DNA of 64,000 nucleotides from positions 24,454,578-24,518,577 of the forward strand of contig OZ025206.1 in assembly GCA_964019055.1 (NCBI GenBank), given 5' to 3'. Every line of letters begins with the position of its first letter. Position 1 is the stretch's first letter. The notes under the pieces are model-generated. The model did no database searches, was not told the DNA's origin, and saw only the letters and a program-made list of their open reading frames with translations. Of the stretch, positions 23,235 to 34,690 are shown piece by piece. Made by a program: the position numbers and the translations under genes. The stretch is from Anthopleura xanthogrammica. Taxonomy: Eukaryota; Cnidaria; Anthozoa; Actiniaria; Actiniidae.

Positions 23235-23420
23235 TTGGTTTCACTTGACGTCATTTCCTGTCTCGTGCGGAATGTTCATCAGCTGAATCACAAGTTTTCA
23301 ATAGAATTCTTTCTGGTTGACAGCACATGGTGGTCAGTGTTTGACAACCATTTGGAGCAGGTAATGAGATTCAAAGACTTTTATCAGCTGATTGAAACCC
23401 GGCCTCAGGGAATCAAATTT
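23235..23420. repeat. Dispersed repeat of about 180 bases, copy 1
   Basis: Matches the reverse complement of about 31735-31905 (shared CTTGACGTCATTTCCT, GTGGTCAGTGTTTGAC, ATTTGGAGCAG, GAGATTCAAAGACTTTTATC). A 73-codon frame here is not conserved in the second copy. Confidence 0.7.
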
Positions 23421-23503
23421 CCACTGCTTTATCTAAATACATCTGACAGTGTATAGGGTTCGTGACTACTAACACTATTGACAATCAAACACGGTCTATT
23501 CCC

Positions 23504-23679
23504 ATAAGCCAGTTCAAAGTTTAAGAATCATTGTCAGTGCGCATGCGATTTTATCCCGAATTTCTCACCTTCTTTTGTTTAAACCTTCTTTTGTTTGTAA
23601 TTAAACAAAAGAAGGTGAGAAATTCGGGATAAAATTGCATGCGCACTGAAAACGATTCTTAAACTTTGAACTGGCTTAT
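23504..23679. mobile_element. 176-base fold-back element
   Basis: ATAAGCCAGTTCAAAGTTTA at the left mirrors TAAACTTTGAACTGGCTTAT at the right. The arms are about 76 bases with few mismatches and a loop of about 20. Confidence 0.88.
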
Positions 23680-23907
23680 TGGCGATAATTTATAGTTGAG
23701 TTACCACAGGAAGCCCAAGCTCGATTTTGCGTCGGTAACACAAAAATTGAGCTTCTGGCTCTCTGTGGAATTACCTCCCAAAAATAATTGTAATTGTAAA
23801 TTACTCACATGGGGATGTAATAATAATGATTTTAGCAAATCATTGATTTAAACGCAAAAAAAAATCAATTAACTTTTTGTACTTGGAACGTAATAAGGTT
23901 TTCTATT

Positions 23908-24015
23908 TCAGACCTCTTGACACTAGGAGTTATAAAAAATGAATAATATTCCGTTAGGAATGGAATGATACGTGGTCTGAAATAGGCCAATATCAGCAAA
24001 TGGTCTTTTAGCCTA
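23908..24015. mobile_element. Family B MITE, short copy
   Basis: TATTTCAGACCTCTTGACAC is mirrored by ATGATACGTGGTCTGAAATA across about 80 bases. Confidence 0.7.
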
Positions 24016-24790
24016 AGTTTCGTTGGTTTTCCAGTGTATCTGAAGTCTGAGGCACATGATTAAACCGACTGGGACAATATTTGTAGTAGCCAGCGCCCTC
24101 CTGTATCTTTGAGGCAATCGACGCCTAACTTATCTTACTGAGGAGTAAGGTTTATTTATATACGTTAAACCCGCGGCGGCCATATTAGTTGATACAATAG
24201 GTTTTGAATCGCTTGGGTCCCCTTGCCCTCGCTTTGAGGTGTTTCAGAACGTTCCAAACAAAGGTTTTTGCTCTCATGGGAATAAACATGGCCGCCGTGT
24301 AATTAAAGCCCATAGCCCTTGCCCTAGCCTATCGCACTTTCGACTTATTAATTGATAATCTTTTTAGGCATTCCTTAGCGTCCGTACTAACCTCCTCCGT
24401 ACGCCAGGATCGGGATTCCTGTGGTTAGGATTCTGGTTGAGTGTTCCTGGATCTAGGGAAGAAAGGAAAGGGTATCTCCCCAGGCTCAATCCTTACTGTG
24501 TAATCCACAGGGATTCCAATGTTCAAATCCTAAATTTTCGTGCGGAGAAGGTTAGGTCCGTCCTAAAAGCCAATCAAAAAACGTCTACAAACGGATGCTT
24601 GACTTATATACACAGAACTTGGGGAAGTGAACTCGAAATAAAGCAAGATTTTTCAGTTCACTGATTACCAAACTCAGTACTTTATGAATAATTTCAGCTA
24701 ATTATAAACTGCATGAAGAATAAGCTGTTTATTTGAGCATTAACTAGCGAAACTAAAACTGTTAATTAGCACTGAAAATGACATGAGAGG

Positions 24791-25187
24791 AAAACATTTG
24801 CGCATGCGTGTAAGTATATCGTGCAATTATTGATTCCAAACCCCTTAGTTACCGTTGCTTTGTCCCGCACGAGCTTATAGAATGTATTTAAAATAAACAT
24901 TAAAACTTTGAACGTCAAAATATGATAACGACTATACGTACTGTGTTAAAGTTTTCACGTACAGTCCCAAGAAACTACTGTTGAAGCTAGTTCTTGGAAA
25001 TCTTGTGGACCTAGTTCAGTTTTTATATATAAATTTAATTCCACTGAGGATTCCGTTGGCACAGTGATTATTTCGTTGAGTGGGAACCCATAAATCAAGT
25101 TATTTTATAGTAGGATAAGAAATGCTCGATCTGGAAATTTTTCGGCAGGTTTCGATATAAAGCCTACAGAGCATGCGCAAATGTTTT
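24791..25187. mobile_element. 397-base element with perfect 17-base terminal inverted repeats
   Basis: AAAACATTTGCGCATGC and GCATGCGCAAATGTTTT bound the region. The interior has no ORF. Confidence 0.72.
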
Positions 25188-25942
25188 TTTCTCGTGTTAG
25201 CCATCTAAGTCATGATTATGCAAGGTTGAGTTTTAGAAAAAATAAAAAATTAGTAAATAATAGAAAATTTGATAAAATAAAGCTGTTATGCAACACACTA
25301 CGCTATCTTATTATTCTGAAAAGGGTTAACTTATCCCTCTCCCTCTCCCCCCCCCCCCCCCCACCCATCGATCATAGACCCGTTAAAATGCTCGATTCTA
25401 CCCAAATATCTTGTTTAGCATAAATGTAACAGGGGCTGTAAGGGGTCATTTTCGCGTGAAATCGTGAACGGAGTTTTTTAATTTTCGTGATCTGTGATGA
25501 GCATGGTTTAAACGTCGCCGGTGAATCGTGAATTGTCTTGAATTTCAGGTTTGATATTTTCCATGAGCTGTGATCGCCTTCATTACATTTTCGTGAACCG
25601 TGCCTAGACACCGTTTACCTCCCCTGATGTAAACAGACGTACATTCACTTCTACGTTTTGACTTTTTCTTTTGAGATATTTGAGGAAAAAATCCAGGATT
25701 CCACTTCCAGAGGTGGTGCCTACCGGGGTAACCACACCCTACCCCCCTCTAAATTGGATCCCGTAAGACCAAAATTGTTTTGTCCTCATCCCTAAACACT
25801 CGCTTACTCGCTGACTTTCAACGGAACAGGATTCAGAGGAGCGCTTCATCCTCCTGCCGTTTATAGGATTCAAGTGGGTCATCTTCCTCGGAAACTCTTA
25901 GTCAAGGCGTTGTTTTAGCTTGGCCTAGACTATATTTTACCC

Positions 25943-26067
25943 TATAGACCCCTTGCACGTGACGTCAAAGCCAGCTCGCTTTGGAGGACATAACAAGAGA
26001 ATTTCAATCTCCTGAGAATTGGAACCTATTGTTTTGTCCTTTAAATTGAGCTGCATTCCGACGTGCG
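25943..26067. mobile_element. Family A MITE, copy 1
   Basis: Begins ATAGACCCCTTGCACGTGAC with TGACGTCA at 25960-25967, continues with AATTTCAATCTCCTGA and ends CTGCATTCCGACGTGC. Other copies at about 31498-31626, 52836-52975 and 54825-54915. Confidence 0.8.
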
Positions 26068-27204
26068 AACTATACTGAACTGTGCGAGGGCTATGAAACA
26101 AGGTAGTATCTTTGAAAACTACCAGAAAGGACGTTTTTTTCGAATGCACACCGCGTTAAAAAGGATAACAGTCGAAAGATCCGAATGACATGAACATAGG
26201 CTTGAAGGTTGGATCAATGACACGACACTCTTTCAATTTCATGTGGAAATCGTAAAACCTTGCAAAAAGAAAGAAATAAAATATATCACTTTTTTCATCG
26301 CCAGAAATTCCGAACGGACATGCGCAGTTAAAGTCATGATACTTATAAAATTCAGGGCTCAAATATGGTGGGAAAAGTATTGTGAAATTTCGATAAAGTA
26401 AAATATTTTAATTTTAACTGGATAAATAAGCCAGCCCGAACCTCAAATACAATAAAGTGTATTCGAACTTTCATTTGATCTCAATTTAATTCCGTTGGTG
26501 ATAGGTTTCAGCTCGGTAATTACATTTTAATGCCAAGGACTAGAATAGTCAGACATTACAGTGGATTATCATAAGAATACCTGAACCTGGTCTCACATCT
26601 TCGGCTCTCAGCTCAAAATAGTCAAACACTTTTTCCTTCCCGAACTTCCAATCGATTGAGGAAGTATGTCTTGAGCATTTCACGAAATTTCAGAAGAAAG
26701 AATTAAATTTTCGTCTCGGTTTTACGAGGTGAAGTTTAGCATTAACAGGGCTTCCATTTCTGCCTCCATCTTGAGATGTAACTTGACTTTGGAGTACAAG
26801 ATGAAGCGCATTTTCACACTGAACTCTTCTAAAAGTTGTTTATTCCATTTATTCAATCTTGTTTAAAATCTTGGGTAAAATATCAACTGTGGAAGAGCTA
26901 TTTAATGCCAAATAAAACCCTTTTTCTTGTCGAGACGCCATTATTATCGCAACGTTCCGGAAAGGTAAACATTCAATTGTCACATTCACAATAGCCCAAT
27001 CACAATCGAATCTACACAATTGCTTGATTGACAGGGTAAAAATTATGAATAATAAGCTCCGCCCAAAATGGTTCGGAATTTCTGGCGATGTAGAGTGGGA
27101 TACTATAAAAACTTAATACTGGTTTCCAGTTTGGCCCATTATCACTCACACACACTACCACTACATTATATATTCTATGCATACAACTCAGCTCACATGT
27201 TGAT

Positions 27205-27372
27205 TTTTACGGAGGGAGGAAAATCCAGAGAACCTGGAGAAAAAACCCTTGTGGCACAGGAGAGAACAACACATCAAACAAACTCAACTCACATGTGATC
27301 CAACCCGAGCCGGGGCTCGAACCCGAACCACAGCGGTGAAAGGCGAGCGGTAAACCACCCATGCCACCCTTT
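27205..27372 (-). mobile_element. tRNA-derived SINE, minus strand
   Basis: On the minus strand: a head GGTGGCATGGGTGGTTTACC (box A-like), box B GGGTTCGAGCCCC (27312-27324), then a body with TTCTCTCCTGTG and TTCTCCAGGTTCTCTGGATT. Same family as 60520-60690. Confidence 0.8.
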
Positions 27373-27424
27373 AATGGACAAAAATGTTAAAATATAATCT
27401 TTTGCAAATCCGTTGGCATTCATT

Positions 27425-27577
27425 TAATATACCGTTTTCACGTGACGTCAGAGTGGCCATATTGGCATACCTAAACAATACGTTTTCTATCCTCCAGCAA
27501 TTGAACTCTATTTTTATGTTCTATTGTTTGGTATAACAATATGGCCGCCTTGTCACGTGAGTGAAAACGCTCTATAG
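27425..27577. mobile_element. MITE with GTTTTCACGTGAC ends
   Basis: CCGTTTTCACGTGACGTCAG at the left; GTCACGTGAGTGAAAACGCT at the right. Internal GGCCATATTG is mirrored by CAATATGGCCGCC. TGACGTCA at 27443-27450. Confidence 0.78.
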
Positions 27578-27696
27578 AAAAGCTCGCTAGCGAGTCATCA
27601 CGTGGTCAATTAACGCCATGATTACTTTTTTAACACCATGCAAATCAGCTGGCTGAAGCAACCTCTGCTGCTGATCAAAGTCGGAGTACGGCTTAA

Positions 27697-27887
27697 GCCT
27701 GGTTCATACTAGGTTCACACTAACGACGCAAGTATAAGCATAATGATATACGCAAGCGCAGATAGTACTTTATGGATGACTGAATGTTTTGTTCTGTCCA
27801 AATATAAAGGGTTAACTAACTGTAAAAGACCATCTGCGCTTGCTTATGTCGTTATGCTTATGCTTGAGTCGCTAGTGTGAACCAGGC
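27697..27887. mobile_element. 191-base element with TTAA target duplication
   Basis: GCCTGGTTCA and TGAACCAGGC are perfect ends, flanked on both sides by TTAA (27693-27696 and 27888-27891), the piggyBac-type signature. It splits a SINE-associated repeat: CAAAGTCGGAGTACGGC before it, CTCACAGAGATTTGAAAT after it. Confidence 0.85.
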
Positions 27888-27891
27888 TTAA

Positions 27892-28010
27892 CTCACAGAG
27901 ATTTGAAATTTAGCATATTGGGTTTTGCGGAGGGGGAAAAACCGGAGAACCAGGAAAAAACCTGAAGGAAAAAAACACAACAAAAAATTTGAACTCTACA
28001 TAAAAGTGAT
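27892..28010 (-). mobile_element. SINE body fragment
   Basis: GGGTTTTGCGGAGGGGGAAA and CGGAGAACCAGG match the SINE body at 38395-38480 and 60530-60590; the head is missing. Confidence 0.65.
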
Positions 28011-28327
28011 CCCTAGTACGGGAACAGAATCCTTACGGTAAAGATTTTTCTGTACCATGTGGGATCTACCCCCATATGTTTTCCTGTAGTGCCAAAACTG
28101 CGAGGTAAAACTCACGCCAACTTCGCTTGGTTCGTGAGACACACCTGAAAACCTCGAGGAAAAACATGGAGTAAAGTCTGTTACATTTGTACACAATATG
28201 TCCCTCGCTGGATTACCTAGGAAACCCAAGCAAGTGCAGTCTAGGCAAGAGGACAGACATGAAGGGGACATTTACTGTGCAGATACTCCAAATACTGGGA
28301 CCACTTCGATAAACTAGGATCATAACC

Positions 28328-28583
28328 AGTTGATCTGAGAAAAAATGCTAGCCAATCAGACTTGAGAAAATAGCCCGGCGACTCGGGAAACGATTATTTC
28401 TCTCTTTTATTCTCCCACTCAATGATGAATACCATAGTAAATGTATGTAAAATATCAAAAACTTCTCCTGAAAAATCTAGTATTATCTCAGATATGAACT
28501 TTCATAAGTCAATTTTCGCAGGCTTAATGACACCTCAGTTTTGCAGTGACGTCATTGCTACGTCACTATTTGAGATCAGCTGG
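28328..28583. mobile_element. Family C MITE, copy 2 (inverted)
   Basis: Reverse-oriented copy of the 6228 element, with TGACGTCA at 28547-28554. It shares the ends and the CGACTCGGGAAACG and GGCTTAATGACACC segments. Confidence 0.82.
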
Positions 28584-28966
28584 AAACCAATCATATTGCG
28601 ATATTTAGTTCAATCTTTTTAATCAGCCAATCAAATAGCACATTGATATAATAAAAGCGTGAGAGCGTGATAATCTGATTGGCTAACACTGTTATCAGTC
28701 CAATCTCTGTCTAGTTTACTGTTATCTGATTGGTCAGTTTTATTCAAGTGGTTACCGGTGGTTAGTATGTCTGCACAGTAATCACTGATCAACACCCTCA
28801 TGCCTTGCTAGACATATATTTAAGGTCCACGAGGCTGTGTCATAGTTTTGAAACACTTCAGGGTTTCGCTTTAAAAGCATGAAACTAAATGTTTTGATTT
28901 ATGTCATACGGTTATTATGATAACTGCCTTGTAATTAAAGTCAGAGCGATATTTCAGTTTTATGTT

Positions 28967-29050
28967 CACCTGCCATCACACCAAGGGATGCAAAACTGCA
29001 CGTTTTTATGTCACCTGCCATCACACCAAGGGATGCAAAACTGCACGTAT
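28967..29050. repeat. 45-base direct duplication
   Basis: CACCTGCCATCACACCAAGG...CAAAACTGCACGT occurs at 28967 and again at 29012, nearly identical. Confidence 0.95.
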
Positions 29051-29507
29051 ATTACTAGCTGCCTGTGGCGCTTTGCCTTTATAAGTGTTTTTCTATGCTT
29101 TTTTCTTGTAGTCCTCTTCTGCTTCTATTTTCTTCTCCTCTTCCTCTTTCTTCCTGTTCCTCCTTTTCTCCCGTTCGTTTTCCTTTTCCTCCAGCCTTGT
29201 TTTTACCGTGTCATTTATTTTCTCCTCCTCTTCTCCGCCATTTAGACACTTGAATGCCAACCTACTTTCCCGATTCAGATCAACAGCTGATTACTGGACG
29301 CTACTCATTCCATTAAAACAATGAAATCTCAATAAAAAAACTGAAACTATTTGAATGTCTGTGACGGAAAGAAAGCCACACACATTAAGACTGTTTTCGT
29401 TTTTGATAAGACAACTTGTCTGTATGCTATTGGGGCGACCAGTAGACAAGTTGAAATAAAAAAAGATTTTGAAACTGACCTAATAAAATGTTAAACTGAT
29501 TACAGAA

Positions 29508-29645
29508 TTTTCGGTTGTCTCTGGAACCTTCATCAGAGTAAAAAATGCTAAGCAGGTGTTGAATTGGAAAATTTAATTAAGTCACGTTTGCATTCAAAAC
29601 AAATTAAATTATTACTCTGATGAAGGTTGCAGTGACAACCGAAAA
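29508..29645. mobile_element. Inverted-repeat element
   Basis: TTTTCGGTTGTCTCTGGAAC plus CTTCATCAGAGTAA at the left is mirrored by TTACTCTGATGAAGGTTGCA plus GTGACAACCGAAAA at the right, with 70 bases between. Confidence 0.8.
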
Positions 29646-29811
29646 TTCAGTTTCAAAATTCCTGCCTCCTATCATGGCTGCCATCACGTGATGGCGCAAA
29701 GCCTCCACAGGGAACATTTCATATCCAACAAGCTTAAGTAAAAACGTGAGTAAAGCGGCTTTTTGATATTTTAGCTTGAGGATGCTCAAAGGAGATGAAA
29801 AAGTACTACTG

Positions 29812-29930
29812 GTAAAATATCTCAAGTCCATCAATAGTTATCGTGGGTTGAAACATGTTAAAATGTAATACCCATAATCCTTGCTTATCACAGCTTGGTA
29901 GCTTTTCTGGTGACTAAATTTATTGAAATG
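29812..29930. repeat. Dispersed repeat, copy 1
   Basis: The reverse complement matches 62866-62957 (TAGTCACCAGAAAAG, CAAGGATTATGGGTA, GATAACTATTG). Confidence 0.75.
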
Positions 29931-30267
29931 AGTATAATATACAAAACGGACGTTTTGAAGTTAAGCCTAGCTGTAGTCTCTTCAAGATAAGAAAGCAAAC
30001 CCGTCATATAGTGCACTCTTCTCGATGAGTGACTTTTTTAGATTTTGATATGAACTCATGTACACCCTTGAGGCTTTTATTAAATAAAAATGAGTAGCAG
30101 CAGGGCGTTTCTTTGCATTCTCGATATTGGTCTTAATTCTAGTTTTCACTCCAAGCATTTTAATAAATTAATATTCACTTCAGGGTTTTTTTGCTGTGAA
30201 GATAACTGTATAGAAATCTAGAAACTCATTAAAAGGTTTGACTTAACCTTGCTTGGAAGAAAAAAAG

Positions 30268-30389
30268 TAGCCTCCTTTGCAGCCGTTCTTAGGGTCGTCA
30301 CGTCGTCACGCAACGTTTCTCTCCCCACTAACGTTCGTGGGGAGAGAAGTATTGCGTGACGACCCTAAGAGCGTCTGCGTAGGAGGCTA
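30268..30389. mobile_element. 122-base fold-back MITE
   Basis: TAGCCTCCT/AGGAGGCTA ends; inside, TTCTTAGGGTCGTCACG and CTCTCCCCAC are mirrored around the loop. Arms of about 55 bases; the left arm carries an extra CGTCGTCACG duplication. Confidence 0.88.
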
Positions 30390-31497
30390 GAAAAACAGCC
30401 GCATAACCCGGAATCCACTTTCTATATTGTTTATAAAACTAAAGAATGCGAATGTTGGCCAAACACATATTCATTCGAATCCGTACTTAATTTGGTCATG
30501 AGTTTGCTTCAACAAGCTTAAGGTGGCTTTATCAAAGATACTTAATGAAAGTAGAATTTAAACACATTAATTCGAAAACCGGAAGCGGCAGCTTCTTCTA
30601 AAATAAAATAAATAATAAACAATAAAAGCGTTGATTTTAAGACTAAGCAAAACCCATTTTATTTCGCTTGTTCTAATGAGTAAATACCTCCGAAGATATG
30701 TCTGGAAATTAGAAGTAGCATGGATGAGAATTCTGTTTTTAGTAGTTTTCTTCCTGAAGGACATTTTCAGCGTTTACAATCTTTTTCGGATTGAATGAAG
30801 GGGCTATGGACTAGTGGTACTTGCCTATTTGGAGTGCTCTTCAGAAAATCGATCGTTCAGGAAGGTATGGATCGATTTCCTTTTAAAATCACTTGAAAAA
30901 GAGCAAGAAATAAAATCAGTCTACTAATGGGTAGAAAAATATACTCGTAATTAGAGCTACTGGAGAAGGGAGGAAAGAGATGATAATGTTGATAAAATTG
31001 ACACGGAGAGCCATTGTCACTTTCTATGGCAGCCATTTTGTAATGCAGAAACGGTAAAACTTTTCAGCCGGATATTGAAAAAATTCCATTTTTCTCTAAA
31101 AGAAGAAATTTTTTATCCTTTGTCCTATAAAATGGCTGGAGTAAAACGCCTCTTTAAGTCAGTTCAAATGTCTTTACACAGGATTTCCAATAAGTGGCTG
31201 AGGGATTAGGGTTAGACTTCCGCCCACATTAATCACTACAAATCATCCCTCCTTCCCTCCCTCCTCGCCCTCCCCCAAAACACCCCTGAACTGATACGCC
31301 CTGTAAATTTATCTTTATCTAGTGTGCATGAATAACAAACGGCTGTAGCTAAGGGGTAATATCGATCATTTTTGGTCTGGCTTGCAAAGTGCGTTCCTAA
31401 AAGGGTCTGAATCAGGTTAACTGGTAACTGTAAAATGGCCTCAAAATGTACTGTTAACAAAAAGATCTAGAATTCAAAATTGTCCCAGAAAGCAGCG

Positions 31498-31626
31498 TAT
31501 AAACAGACCCCTTTCACGTGACGTCAAAACAGCTCAATTTGGAAGACAAAACGAAAGAATTTCAATCTCCTGAAAATTTGAACTTATTGTTTTGCCGGCC
31601 CAAATTGAGCTGCATTCCGACGTGCA
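31498..31626. mobile_element. Family A MITE, copy 2
   Basis: Same word order as the 25943 copy, with TGACGTCA at 31519-31526. The right end is degenerate. Confidence 0.78.
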
Positions 31627-31734
31627 AAAAATAATTCTGCATGTATTCGCAGCAAATCAGAATGGTTCACAAATTATAAAACCCAAAGGGTGTAATGCTT
31701 CATGGAGTAACACAGAATGAATGTATATCTTACT

Positions 31735-31905
31735 GGGTTTCAATCAACTGATAAAAGTCTTTGAATCTCATGATCTGCTCCAAATGGAGGTCAAACACTG
31801 ACCACTATGTGTTGGCAGCCAGAAAGAATGCTATCGAAAACCATTCACCTGATGAACATTCTACACGAGCTCGAGAAAGGAAATGACGTCAAGATAAACC
31901 AATTT
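31735..31905. repeat. Dispersed repeat of about 180 bases, copy 2 (inverted)
   Basis: Reverse-oriented match to 23235-23420. Frame-shifting differences argue against a shared protein. Confidence 0.7.
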
Positions 31906-32304
31906 TGCAGGTCCATTTCTGCTTGATTTCTAAAACTGATTCCATGATTCTTCAAACAAGCCAAAAACAACATTATCTCATTATCTCTTTTGGAACTCGT
32001 TTTAAAATGTTAAAAAGTGCATTGCGTTCAAGCCGATACAAATCTTATCCAACTGTAAATGGTTCATAGAGTAAATGATTTAAGAAACCATTTGAACATT
32101 TAATTACAGCAAAAAGGCTAAACTACCGTCAGTTTGTAAACAGACTACTTTACAATCATTCTCTCGGCTAATGATCGTGCTGCAAGCAAAGAAGATTTCT
32201 TTAGCAAATGAAGCCTGTTCGATTGTCAAGTTATAAATTCAGAGCCCAACAGTCCGCTGAGCTTGTTTCGTTGATCAACACCTTGATCTTATCACCTCTT
32301 CATT

Positions 32305-32589
32305 TACATAGGCGACGGAAGAACATAAAAACTCGAGTGGCTGTGGTCGCCAAAATTGCCAAATGAAAAAAAGGAAAAAAAGCCACAAACAATATCGCCA
32401 AAGCAAAAAAAAAAAAAAAAAAGTATAAAACGTGTAACGAAACCAAACCAAACAAGATTGAATTATTAAGTGCTTGAACAAGTAAATTGCAAATTCGGAA
32501 TTACCCTGAAAAAGTGGGGACCCCCCCCCCCCAATCTCAAGTAGTGGTGCCCTAGCCCCCCCGGCCCACCCTAGTCCGCCTCCTATGCA
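32305..32589. mobile_element. Family D element, copy 1
   Basis: TAGGCGACGGAAGAACATAA at the left, CCTAGTCCGCCTCCTA at the right; shares GTATAAAACGTGT and AACAAGATT with 55082-55398. Confidence 0.75.
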
Positions 32590-34301
32590 TTACGAGAAAA
32601 ATATATTAAACTATGAAAAACATTCAATACTTCTTACATACTTCTATTGCAATTCTTTTTATCTCAATCATTAGATAAAATATTTTCACGACAAAAATAA
32701 TCGTTTTTTCTTTGTGATAAGATTTAAAATTGATAAATAATATATATCATATTTGTGAATATTAATGTGGTCGTTACACTAGGAGGGCTACAGCATGCAC
32801 ACGGTTCTGTCCGGCATATTTCTTAATGATATCCTCCGTTCTTCTGGGTGTCACTGGATTTCCTCATTCTCGATTTTAAGTTTCCGATGTTTATTTTTTT
32901 TCATTGATCATTGCTTGCCGAGGCTAGTGAGAATTCAAAGTAAAAGAGCTGAGCTATGGACTGGGCTGAACATGAGTCTTATCTCTTCAATATATCGAAG
33001 GCTTATCCCTCCAATGAACGCCTACGCAAAACAAAACTACGTACATTCTTTGGATTTCCAAGTTCAACACACACAAAAATTCAAAGTGCATTTGGAGCAA
33101 CAAATTATTGCTGTGCAAAGTCTAATTTTGATTGCTTTTTCATTTATTGTTTGTTTACGCCGCAGATAGGAAATAATTAAGACGTGAGTAGCACGATGAA
33201 ATGAAAAAAAGAAAATATAATGTCACGAACTGACAGAAAATGCTAAAATATGTACTCAAAAGTCCATATAATAAATTCGGTTTATAGGAATTTTAATTAA
33301 AAATTTACCATCTCAAAAACAAGTTGGAAGCGCTAGCCATTTTGTTTACTGATCCAAAATTTTGTTCATAAAGTACCAAAATTACAAATCTTATTACCAA
33401 TTCACAAATTCTATGTTTTTCGAATATTGCAATAGCCTGGAGAAAGAAGAGGGAAAAAATCTAGAGGAAGTGGGCGAAAAGTTTTATCGAAATAGGTTTT
33501 CGGCATAACGTTGACGCTTGGCTATGGCTTCTAATGAACTCGTTTGAAGTAAAGAACGATACATTTTTTGTTGTATTTTTATTCAGTATTTTATTATTAT
33601 TTATTATATTTTAGAAGAGCAATATTTTCCGAAGAAATTACCTTGAAATTAGCTTGAAATATTAAGGAAGAGTGACGCTCTTCTGGGGGTCAATTAATAG
33701 CTTGGAAAACATATAGTTGATTAGAAAACACTACGAATCTACTTCTGATTTCAACGTTGATAAATGGAGCATCTCGTGAAAGCAAAGAAGCAAAACAAAC
33801 ACAGCTAGAAAGAGTATTAGCTTTAATAAGTACTGCTATTTGCAGTAGCTGAATTATGAACACTTACTCAGATTTAATCAGGAGCCCTTCTTCTGATTTC
33901 ATGTCAGATAGCAACTTTGAATCAAAAGAAAGAAAATAAATACTCCTGGAAAGATTTGTGGCTGGTAAATATTTTACGACCGCAAAACAGTTCTCCAAAG
34001 TCGATTTTTTTTCCTGTTTCACTCTGAAATAAATTATGTACATGAAAAGCATAATTAAAGTAAAGATGTTCACAGGGTTTTTAAAGAGATTTTAGGGAGT
34101 CCTATAATTGATATCTTTAAAAGCGTCAAAGCATTTTGGAAAACAAATCAAGCTTAAGAGCAGACGAGACAACAAAAGCCGTATCTCATTTTTCTATTAA
34201 GTAAGATGTTTCGAATTTTTCATATACAACCGTATATTTAAACTGATTCTGTCGGTTGGTGGGTGGAAAACTAGACTGAATTCTTCCTAAGAAAAAGTTT
34301 T

Positions 34302-34336
34302 GAGCAATTATTGTATTTTGAGCAATTATTGTAGCG
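34302..34336. repeat. 18-base direct duplication
   Basis: TTGAGCAATTATTGTATT is followed directly by TTGAGCAATTATTGTA. Confidence 0.9.
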
Positions 34337-34690
34337 AGAAGTCTTCAAAAACCAAACCAAACAGTCTTTTCACGTGACTGTTTCTAGTTCAGTCTCTAGG
34401 TACGACTGACATCCAAGTAAATTTAAACAGTCTCTCTATATATATAGTCCACGAAGCAGAGAATGAAAACTGCAGATAATCTTGATATATCGATCAATGT
34501 GTGGAGATTTCTATCGTTCATTAAAATCCAGGTGAAAAAACCCTTGGCCATTTTCAGCCGATGGATTAAGTTATTCTTGCTCTCACCAAAAGATATTTGA
34601 CTCCATCTTTTTTGTCGGCTTCACTCATAGTTTGTCTTGCATTTTTTCACCCTTTTTACCCTTTCACTCGATGATTCTTAACTGATCAAA

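Larger units (their letters stand above)
22216..34690. other. Intergenic region, repeats only
   Basis: 12.5 kb between the modular gene and the first GPCR. Besides the listed elements I see no coding exon in it. The many short frames lack motifs, splice context or signal sequences. Confidence 0.55.
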
